Part shown: piece after piece, positions 52,741-59,095 of the stretch
Layout of the letters: each line of letters begins with the position of its first letter
Numbering within the stretch: position 1 is the first letter of the stretch
Assembly (NCBI RefSeq): GCF_004135585.1
Contig: NZ_CP035501.1
Span: 4,783,501 to 4,847,500, forward strand
Direction of reading: 5' to 3'
DNA: 64,000 bases
Source: Sphingosinicella sp. BN140058
GTDB taxonomy: Bacteria > Pseudomonadota > Alphaproteobacteria > Sphingomonadales > Sphingomonadaceae
The notes under the pieces: model-generated
What the model saw: the letters and a program-made list of their open reading frames with translations, nothing else
Databases searched by the model: none
Told to the model about the DNA's origin: nothing
Made by a program: the position numbers and the translations under genes

Positions 52741-52779
52741 CCCTGGCCGCGACTGGGCCTAACTCGGCGAACGGTGGAC

Positions 52780-52856
52780 GGCCCCGTAGCTCAGCAGGAT
52801 AGAGCATCAGATTCCTAATCTGAGGGCCACAGGTTCGAATCCTGTCGGGGTCACCA
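52780..52856 (+). tRNA. tRNA-Arg (CCT anticodon)
   Basis: A 77-base cloverleaf with encoded CCA: acceptor GGCCCCG pairs with CGGGGTC (52846-52852), the D arm starts TAGCTCAGCAGGATAGAGCA, the anticodon stem TCAGA/TCTGA encloses the loop TTCCTAA with CCT in the middle, and the T loop is GGTTCGAATCC. It reads AGG codons. The discriminator is A. Confidence 0.95.
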
Positions 52857-52900
52857 CCATCGCCGGGAAGAGATCGCGGAGGGCGGCGTCCATCAGCCGG

Positions 52901-53128
52901 TCACGGCGTGATCGGAAGATCCTCATTCTCGTCCTCGTCGAATGGCCAGGTGCCGGTGGCGAGAAGGACTCCGAACACGATCACGCCGCCGAACAGGACC
53001 GGTGCGAACGGAGATCCGGACGCTGCGAACGGATTGCCGGAGCCGTCTTCCACCGAAGAGGATTGGGCAATTGCCGGGCTGACCGCCAGCGAGGCTGCGG
53101 CGGCCCCAACCAGGGCTTTCTTGAACAT
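52901..53128 (-). CDS. Small exported protein with one membrane segment
   Basis: A 75-residue protein: a signal peptide (FKKALVGAAAASLAVSPAIA, cleavage before QSSS), a Gly/Ser/Pro-rich middle, a hydrophobic segment APVLFGGVIVFGVLLATGTW, and an acidic tail DEDENEDLPITP. Short Sphingomonadaceae proteins of this layout are common and unassigned. ATG 53128 starts the signal; an in-frame codon 33 bases upstream is possible. It follows the tRNA gene in antisense orientation; no partner is evident. Confidence 0.55.
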   Translation of the reverse strand: MFKKALVGAAAASLAVSPAIAQSSSVEDGSGNPFAASGSPFAPVLFGGVIVFGVLLATGTWPFDEDENEDLPITP

Positions 53129-53343
53129 CGAACAGGTCCCTTTCTTTCCCACGTCCGGCAACGGCCGCGTGGGCGTGCGTCAACCTGAGCGCGTACGGGC
53201 GGGTTCCGGCCCACGCCGCCAAGCGTGCGACGGCACGGATAAGGCGATTCGGATGCACGGATTGGCGCCAGCGCATGGGCGGGCGCGACGCCACTGGAGG
53301 GGCGAGGCCCGGGCCGCTATAGGCGCGGCGAAGGAGACCGGCT

Positions 53344-53961
53344 TTGGCGAGTGGCGACAATCTGAACGACGGCGATCTCGTCCGCGCGGCGCCAAGGATC
53401 GAGGTGCCGGCGGACGTTCAGGAGGCGGTGCGCACCCTGATCCGCTGGGCGGGGGACGACCCTGCCCGGGAAGGTCTGTTGGACACGCCGCTGCGGGTCG
53501 CGCGGGCGTGGAAGGAATATGCCAAGGGCTATGAGGAGGATCCGGCGCATCACCTCAGCCGTACCTTCGACGAGGTGGGCGGCTATGACGAGATCGTGCT
53601 GCTCAAGGACATCCCGTTCCAGTCGCATTGCGAGCACCATATGGCGCCGATCATCGGCAAGGCCTCGATTGCCTATCTGCCGCACGAGCGCGTGGTCGGC
53701 ATCTCGAAGCTCGCACGCGTGCTGCACGGCTTCGCCCGCCGGCTGCAGGTCCAGGAGCGGCTGACCGCCCAGGTCGCCGATTGCGTCTGGGATCATCTGA
53801 AGCCTCAGGGGGTGGCGGTGGTGATTGAGGCGAGCCACGCCTGCATGACCGCACGCGGCGTCAACACACCCGGCGTGATGATGACGACCAGCCGGATGAT
53901 GGGCGTGTTCCGCCAGGACGAACGCAGCCGCCGCGAAGTGCTGGCCTTGATGGGGTATTGA
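53344..53961 (+). CDS. folE: GTP cyclohydrolase I
   Basis: A 205-residue enzyme converting GTP to dihydroneopterin triphosphate, the first step of folate synthesis. The zinc ligands are C96 and H99 (QSHCEHHMAP) and C167 (ASHACMTARG). HERVVGISKLARVLHGFARRLQ (split) and the TSRMMGVFR end match FolE of type IA. It starts at TTG 53344, preceded by AGGAG; the N-terminus NLNDGDLVRAAPR is less conserved. The 120-bp tandem repeat array begins 16 bases after the stop. Confidence 0.95.
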   Translation: MASGDNLNDGDLVRAAPRIEVPADVQEAVRTLIRWAGDDPAREGLLDTPLRVARAWKEYAKGYEEDPAHHLSRTFDEVGGYDEIVLLKDIPFQSHCEHHMAPIIGKASIAYLPHERVVGISKLARVLHGFARRLQVQERLTAQVADCVWDHLKPQGVAVVIEASHACMTARGVNTPGVMMTTSRMMGVFRQDERSRREVLALMGY

Positions 53962-53977
53962 CGGATCCGGGGGATCC

Positions 53978-54424
53978 GTCATCCCAGCGTAAGCTGGGAT
54001 CTCGTCGGGTGAAAGGCGCCCCGCCCGTAGCGACTTGAGATCCCAGCTTGCGCTGGGATGACGGGAGGGGGGCGTAATCCGGCTGGGTTCATTGAACGTC
54101 ATCCCAGCGAATGCCGGGATCTCGTCGGGTGACAGGCGCCGCGTCAGTAGCGATTTGAGATCCCAGCTTGCGCTGGGATGACGGGAGGGGGGCGTAATCC
54201 GGCTGGGTTCATTGAACGTCATCCCAGCGAAGACTGGGATCTTGGCGGGTGAGAGGCGCGGGGCATTGGACGCCGACGGATCCCGGCTTCCGCTGGGATG
54301 GCGGGAGGGGAGCGAAAACCGGTTCGGTTGATTAAACGTCATCCCAGCGGAAGCTGGGATCTCAAGTCGCTTCGGGCACCGTGGTCTTCACCCGACGAGA
54401 TCCCAGCCTAGGCTGGGATAACGA
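53978..54424. repeat. 120-bp tandem array of paired palindromes (three full units plus a last partial unit)
   Basis: GTCATCCCAGCG recurs at 53978, 54098, 54218 and 54338, exactly 120 bases apart. Each occurrence opens a palindrome (CCCAGC...GCTGGG type), followed by a spacer of about 40 bases, a second palindrome of opposite phase (GATCCCAGC...GCTGGGAT, for example 54039-54062), and a spacer of about 35 bases. In the last unit (54361-54400) the inner spacer is the reverse complement of that in unit 1. No spacer diversity of CRISPR type is seen. The palindromes resemble REP-type elements of alphaproteobacteria and could also end folE or yihA transcripts. Confidence 0.85.
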
Positions 54425-54482
54425 GGAGTGGCGGCGTGAACGAGGGAGCCATTCGAAGGGCGAGCGGAGCATGAGCGTGGCT

Positions 54483-55166
54483 CTAGCCGACGCTCTCCAG
54501 CACCGCGCGGCGGAGGCGGTCGATGCCCATGCCACCTTCGCTCGAGGTGGCGATGACGTCGGGGAAGGCGGCGACGTGCTTGCGTGCTTCTGCCGACGTC
54601 GCGGCTTCCACCTCGGCCAGTTCGGTGGCCTTGACCTTGTCGGCCTTGGTGAGAACCAGCTGGTAGCTGACCGCCGCCTCGTCCAGCATCTTCATGATGT
54701 CACGATCGACGTCCTTGATGCCGTGGCGGCTATCGACCAGCACGTAGGTGCGCTTCAGCACGGCGCGGCCGCGCAAATAGTCGTTCACCAGGAAACGCCA
54801 TTTCCGGACGATGTCCTTGGGCGCCTTAGCGAAGCCGTAGCCGGGCATGTCGACGAGACGAAATCGCAGCGGCTCGCCGACGTCGAAGAAATTGAGCTCC
54901 TGCGTCCGCCCCGGTGTATTTGAGGTGCGGGCAAGGCCGGTGCGATTGGTCAGCCGGTTGATCAGCGACGACTTGCCGACGTTGGAGCGGCCGGCGAATG
55001 CGACTTCCGACACCCCCGGATCGGGCAGGAACTTGAGCGCCGGCGCCGACTTCAAGAAGGCGATCGGCCCCGAGAAGAGCTTGCGGGCGATCTCGTCCCA
55101 ATCCGGCTCCGCCGCTGCCGAGCCGGATTCGTCCGCTCCGGCCTGATCTGGTGCGTGGTCGTTCAC
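54483..55166 (-). CDS. yihA: Ribosome biogenesis GTPase YihA/YsxC
   Basis: A 227-residue GTPase required for late 50S assembly. It has an Ala/Glu-rich N-terminal extension (about 1-25), then G1 GRSNVGKSSL (59-68), the G2 region TSNTPGRTQ, G3 DMPGYG (106-111) and G4 TKAD (173-176). The IATSSEGGMGIDRLR segment near the end matches YihA. GTG 55166 overlaps the yidC stop by four bases, so it ends the rpmH-rnpA-yidD-yidC unit. Its stop is about 60 bases from the tandem repeat array. Confidence 0.93.
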   Translation of the reverse strand: MNDHAPDQAGADESGSAAAEPDWDEIARKLFSGPIAFLKSAPALKFLPDPGVSEVAFAGRSNVGKSSLINRLTNRTGLARTSNTPGRTQELNFFDVGEPLRFRLVDMPGYGFAKAPKDIVRKWRFLVNDYLRGRAVLKRTYVLVDSRHGIKDVDRDIMKMLDEAAVSYQLVLTKADKVKATELAEVEAATSAEARKHVAAFPDVIATSSEGGMGIDRLRRAVLESVG

Positions 55167-56875
55167 TTGGCCTCGGCGACGGGCGCTGCCGCCTTCATGC
55201 CAGGGTGACGGCTGTACAGCCATTTCTGCTGCAGGATGGTGAGGATGTTGTTGACCGTCCAGTAGAGCTGGAGGCCCGCCGCGAACGGCGCCATGATGAA
55301 CATCATCACCCAGGGCATCAGGCCGAACACCTGCTGCTGGACCGGGTCGGCCTGCGGCGGATTGAGCTTGAACTGCAGCCACATCGTGATCCCGAGCAGG
55401 ATCGGCAGCACGCCGAGCGCCAGGAAATGCGGCGGGGTGAAATCGAGGAAGCCGAACAGGTTGACCGGGGTCAGCGGATCGGGCGCCGACAGATCCTTGA
55501 TCCACAAAACGAACGGCTTGTGGCGCATTTCGACCGCCACCGTCAGCGTCTTGTAGAGCGCATAGAAGATCGGGATCTGGATCAGGATCGGCAGGCAGCC
55601 CGCCATCGGGTTCACCTTCTCCTCCTGGTAGAGCTTCAGCATCTCCTGCTGCAGCCGCGGCTTGTCCTCCTTGTGGCGTTCCTGGAGCGCCTTCATCTTC
55701 GGCTGCAGGACGCGCATCGACGCCATCGACTTGAACTGTTTCTGGGCGATCGGGAACATCAGCGCGCGAACGATCATGGTCAGTCCGATGATCGCGAAAC
55801 CGAAATTGCCGATCGTCGCGTAGAGCCAGCGGAGCAGCTTGAAGATCGGCCGCATGAACCATTCGAACCAGCCCCAGTCGATCGCCTTCTCGAACCGGGC
55901 GACGCCGAGATCGTCCTGATAATGTTCGAGCAGCTCGATTTCCTTCGCGCCGGCGAAGAAGCGGGTCTGCACGCCGACCGCACGGCCGGCATTGACGATC
56001 GTCGGCTGGCCCTGAACATCGGCCTGGAAGCTGCCGCTCTGGCCACGGGTAAAGGCCGTCTCGACCGGCGCGCGCTGATCGGGGACGAGGGCGGTGAGCC
56101 AATATTTGTCGCCGAAGCCGAGCCAGCCGCCGGTGGTGGCGAAAGGCTGGCGCGCCCCCGGTGTCAGATCCGTATAGTCCCAGTCGTAATTCGCCTTGCC
56201 GTCGAACACGCCGACCGGGCCAACATGGTTGGTCCAGGCGGTCGGATCCTTTGAGGCCGAGGCACGGCTGACGAGCGAATAGGGGCGGACCGCCACCGCG
56301 CCGGCGGCGCGATTGGCGACGCGCTGGTCGACCGTGAACATGTAGCCGTCGTCGACCGAGATCGTCATTTCGAACGTCTGGCCCTGGCCGTTGTCCCAGC
56401 TGAGCCGCACCGGCGATCCCGGCGCAAGCCGCGTGCCGCTCGCGGTCCAGACGGTGTTGGCATCGGGCGCCTTCACACCCTCGCCGCCCCACCCGAACCG
56501 GGCGAAATAGCTTTCGGGTGCACCCGCGGGCGAGAGCAGCCGCACCGGCGGGCTGTTCTTCTCGATCGTTTCCGTATGCTGGGTCAGCACCAGATCGTCG
56601 ATCTGCGCACCCTTGAGGTTGATCGAGCCCTTGAGGCGCGGTGTCTCGATCGCGATCCGCGGCGTTTCGGCGAGCACGGTCTGGCGGCTGCGAACGGCGG
56701 CGGGCGTATCCGCGGTCGGGTCCGTTCCCGGCCTGGCAACCGGCACCTGCTTGCCGTTGACCGTCTTGGTCGACGGCGGATTCGACGGGAACCAGCGGTC
56801 CGCGACGAAGGTCCAGCCGACCAGGATCAACGCCGAAAGCAGCACGAACAGGACAATGTTGCGCTTATCGTCCAC
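55163..56875 (-). CDS. yidC: Membrane protein insertase YidC
   Basis: A 570-residue insertase. TM1 is NIVLFVLLSALILVGWTFVA, followed by the large periplasmic domain (about 75-345). The conserved five-TM core has WGWFEWFMRPIFKLL, the PKMKALQERHKEDKPRLQQE cytosolic hairpin, MAGCLPILIQIPIFYALYKT, and the TM4-5 LMPWVMMFIMAPFAAGLQL with WTVNNILTILQQ. The conserved Arg of the groove is in IVRALMF. It inserts proteins with or without SecYEG. It is preceded by yidD and overlaps yihA. Confidence 0.96.
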   Translation of the reverse strand: MDDKRNIVLFVLLSALILVGWTFVADRWFPSNPPSTKTVNGKQVPVARPGTDPTADTPAAVRSRQTVLAETPRIAIETPRLKGSINLKGAQIDDLVLTQHTETIEKNSPPVRLLSPAGAPESYFARFGWGGEGVKAPDANTVWTASGTRLAPGSPVRLSWDNGQGQTFEMTISVDDGYMFTVDQRVANRAAGAVAVRPYSLVSRASASKDPTAWTNHVGPVGVFDGKANYDWDYTDLTPGARQPFATTGGWLGFGDKYWLTALVPDQRAPVETAFTRGQSGSFQADVQGQPTIVNAGRAVGVQTRFFAGAKEIELLEHYQDDLGVARFEKAIDWGWFEWFMRPIFKLLRWLYATIGNFGFAIIGLTMIVRALMFPIAQKQFKSMASMRVLQPKMKALQERHKEDKPRLQQEMLKLYQEEKVNPMAGCLPILIQIPIFYALYKTLTVAVEMRHKPFVLWIKDLSAPDPLTPVNLFGFLDFTPPHFLALGVLPILLGITMWLQFKLNPPQADPVQQQVFGLMPWVMMFIMAPFAAGLQLYWTVNNILTILQQKWLYSRHPGMKAAAPVAEAK

Positions 56876-56911
56876 CGAATGTTTTCCTCATGGTGCCGCT
56901 CCAGGACTGGG

Positions 56912-57124
56912 TCATGGAACCGGATCGTGGCCAGAGCCCCCCCAGGGGTGGCATCTCGAAAGGCGTCGTGCGGCAAGCCAGCTGCCGCGCAGCGCCCCAT
57001 AGCGCCGAAGCGCGGTGATTGCATAGGCCGAGCAGCTGGGTTGAAAGCGGCAGCTGGGCGGCAGCACGCGCGACGGACCGATCTGCCAGCCTCGTGCGAT
57101 CAGGATCAGCAATTTCGCAATCAT
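56912..57124 (-). CDS. yidD: Membrane protein insertion efficiency factor YidD
   Basis: A 70-residue protein with the YidD/DUF37 motif: RGWQIGPSRVLPPSCRFQPS, CSAYAITALRRYGALRG and LSRCHPWGGSGHDPVP. The paired Cys and the HPW..GGxDP end are signature residues. It aids YidC-dependent insertion at the inner membrane. ATG 57124 begins the hydrophobic start (AKLLILIARGW). It lies between rnpA and yidC as in most bacteria. Confidence 0.93.
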   Translation of the reverse strand: MIAKLLILIARGWQIGPSRVLPPSCRFQPSCSAYAITALRRYGALRGSWLAARRLSRCHPWGGSGHDPVP

Positions 57125-57158
57125 GCCGCGCGAGCCCGCGAGCGGCGGCGTGCGCCCG

Positions 57159-57521
57159 TCATCGTCTGAGTTTCGCGAGCGCGCGGGTGAGTTCCACGCG
57201 CAGCAGGGCATAATCGCGCTCGACCCCGCCGGCGCGTCCGATCAGCACGTGATCGGCGCCGGCAAAGCCGTCTCCCACGAGGATCTCGCGCGCAAGCGCC
57301 CGGAAACGCCGCTTCATCCGATTGCGGACGACGGCGCCGCCGATCTTCTTGGTTACGGTGATGCCGAGGCGCATCGAGGGATCGCCATCGCCACGCGGGC
57401 GAACCAGCAGCACGAAACCGGGCATCGGCGCCCGCCGCGCGGAATTCGCGGCGAGGAAATCGGCCCGCCGGCTCAGCGTCGAAAGCGCGGACCTGCGGAC
57501 GGCATCGCCGGTGCCGGACAT
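57159..57521 (-). CDS. rnpA: Ribonuclease P protein component
   Basis: A 120-residue basic protein that supports the RNase P RNA in 5' maturation of tRNAs. The family core is here: LSRRADFLAANSARRAP, FVLLVRPRG, the RNR signature RLGITVTKKIGGAVVRNRMKRR (split) and ADHVLIGRAG near the end. ATG 57521 gives the expected length; the frame is open upstream towards rpmH, so a longer form is possible. It follows rpmH by 26 bases. Confidence 0.95.
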   Translation of the reverse strand: MSGTGDAVRRSALSTLSRRADFLAANSARRAPMPGFVLLVRPRGDGDPSMRLGITVTKKIGGAVVRNRMKRRFRALAREILVGDGFAGADHVLIGRAGGVERDYALLRVELTRALAKLRR

Positions 57522-57547
57522 CGTGCCAGCGCCGGCGATCGAAGCGT

Positions 57548-57682
57548 TCAGGCCGACAGCGACTTGCGGCCGCGGGCGCGGCGCGCCGCCAGAACCTTGC
57601 GGCCGCCGACAGTCGCCTTGCGGGCGCGGAAACCGTGACGGCGCTTGCGCACGAGATTGCTCGGTTGGAAGGTGCGCTTCAT
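57548..57682 (-). CDS. rpmH: 50S ribosomal protein L34
   Basis: A 44-residue very basic protein read directly: [39 protein letters not shown] and KSLSA. This is the invariant L34 pattern, and the gene leads the rpmH-rnpA-yidD-yidC cluster. AAGGGAAAG precedes ATG 57682. An AT-rich stretch (CAATTTAAGATC) upstream probably contains the promoter. Confidence 0.97.
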   Translation of the reverse strand: MKRTFQPSNLVRKRRHGFRARKATVGGRKVLAARRARGRKSLSA

Positions 57683-57771
57683 CGATCTTTCCCTTAGATC
57701 TTAAATTGAAAGGGCCACCCAAAGCGGGCGGCCTCTGTTGGCCGGGCGGATAGGCAAGAAGGCAGCCAAAG

Positions 57772-58212
57772 TCAATCATTCCTGCGCGTCCGATCGCGGG
57801 CGGCGGGCGCTTGCGCAGAGTCGGCGACGCCGCGCTGGATCATGATCGATGCGAACTCGACCTGCACGTGCCCCTCCACAGGTCCGTCGCCCGCCGTTTC
57901 GGCGGCGACCGCTGCGGCGGCCAGTTCCTTGTCCCGCGCCTGACGGCGCAGCGCGCTCTGCCGGCGGAGGCCCCAATCGGCCCAGGCGCCTTTCTTCGGA
58001 TGCGCGCGCTTGAAGGTGACGTACTTCCGCTTCACCCACTCGCTATATTTGAGCGCGAGCGCCAGGCCGGCGCCGAACACGAAGATCCCGCCGGGGCCCG
58101 GCAGGATACCTGCGGCCGGCGAGACGATCATCAGCATGAAGCCGAGCACGACCAGGCTGGTCCGGACGGCCGGGATCTGGGTGCAGGCGTGCCAGCGTTC
58201 ACGGATGCTCAT
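57772..58212 (-). CDS. PGPGW-type putative transmembrane protein
   Basis: A 146-residue protein. After SIRERWHACTQIPAVRTS comes a hydrophobic hairpin: LVVLGFMLMIVSPAAGILPG, PGGIFVFGAGLALALKYSEW, carrying the PGPG motif of the PF09656 family. The rest is a charged cytosolic tail with KRKYVTFKRAHPKKG and an Ala-rich helix. Function unknown. ATG 58212 (MSIRERW) is chosen; ATG 58221 is also in frame. It precedes rpmH on the same strand and is divergent from the aquaporin gene. Confidence 0.75.
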   Translation of the reverse strand: MSIRERWHACTQIPAVRTSLVVLGFMLMIVSPAAGILPGPGGIFVFGAGLALALKYSEWVKRKYVTFKRAHPKKGAWADWGLRRQSALRRQARDKELAAAAVAAETAGDGPVEGHVQVEFASIMIQRGVADSAQAPAARDRTRRND

Positions 58213-58403
58213 CTCGAGCATCTGGGGCGAGTGTGTGAGGAGTGCAAGACACCGGACGCGCCCTCGTCCAAAAAACCGATGCGAGGCGGCGTGTGGCATG
58301 CGCCTCCTGGCGCCGCTCCCGGCTGTGCGCAGCCGGGGCTGTGACATTGCCCGCCGCTGCCTTATGTCCTTGGCGGCCGACGGCGCTTGCATGGGGGACG
58401 GGA

Positions 58404-59066
58404 ATGGAAGTCAGAGGGCGCCGCATCGCGGCCGAAGCCGTGGGATCGTTCCTGCTGTTCGCCACGGTGATCGGATCCGGGATCATGGCGGAAAATCTCG
58501 CGAACGGGAACGAAGCGGTGGCGCTGCTCGGCAACACCATCGCAACGGGCGCCATGCTGTTCGTGCTGATCACCATGCTCGGCCCGGTCTCCGGCGCCCA
58601 CATGAATCCGGCCGTCACCCTGGTGGCCGCGTCCCGCGGCGAGCTGCCCTGGCGCGATGCCGGCTTCTACATCGCCGCGCAGCTTGCATTTGGAATCGCC
58701 GGCGCATGGGCCGCCCACCTGATGTTCGATCTGCCCGCGCTTCAGCTGTCCGTGAAGGCACGGACCGGCCTTGGCCAGTGGCTGGGCGAAGCGATCGCGA
58801 CGGCGGGGCTGGTGCTGACGATCGTCGGCACCGTGCGCCATCGCAAGAGCGCGGTGGCGGCCAGTGTCGCCCTCTACATCACCGCAGCCTATTGGTTCAC
58901 CTCGTCCACCAGCTTCGCCAATCCGGCGATCACGATCGCGCGCAGCCTCTCCGACAGCTTCGCCGGGATCTCGCCGGCGGATGTGCCGGGATTCATAACA
59001 GCCCAGCTGATCGGAGCCGCCGCCGGCGCCGTCACCGCCCGCGCGTTATTTCCTCCGGCGGGCTAG
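58404..59066 (+). CDS. Aquaporin/MIP family channel
   Basis: A 220-residue, six-helix channel with both NPA boxes: HMNPAVT (68-70) and FANPAITIARS (173-175) followed by the selectivity-filter Arg (R180). GSFLLFATVIGSG and TGAMLFVLITMLGPVSGAH are typical of the family. It passes water and perhaps small neutral solutes through the inner membrane; bacterial aquaporins of this subgroup cannot be assigned to glycerol or water by motif alone. ATG 58404 starts the first helix. It is convergent with the GH12 gene, 29 bases apart. Confidence 0.92.
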   Translation: MEVRGRRIAAEAVGSFLLFATVIGSGIMAENLANGNEAVALLGNTIATGAMLFVLITMLGPVSGAHMNPAVTLVAASRGELPWRDAGFYIAAQLAFGIAGAWAAHLMFDLPALQLSVKARTGLGQWLGEAIATAGLVLTIVGTVRHRKSAVAASVALYITAAYWFTSSTSFANPAITIARSLSDSFAGISPADVPGFITAQLIGAAAGAVTARALFPPAG

Positions 59067-59095
59067 CAGGCTGCCGCCGGCGCGCTGCGCCAGGA

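Noticed and set aside
53290..53296. GCCACTG resembling a B12-box before folE
   Set aside because: No other cobalamin riboswitch element (CAGGAAG, GCAACTG-type core) is present and folE is not a typical target.
53317..54342. Long minus-strand open frame through the tandem repeat array with repeating PSRHPSASWD-like peptides
   Set aside because: It is open only because the 120-bp period is divisible by three; the peptide repeats are translations of the palindromes and the frame runs antisense into folE.
53978..54424. CRISPR array
   Set aside because: The spacers are near-identical between units, the period is 120 bases, and no cas gene is nearby.
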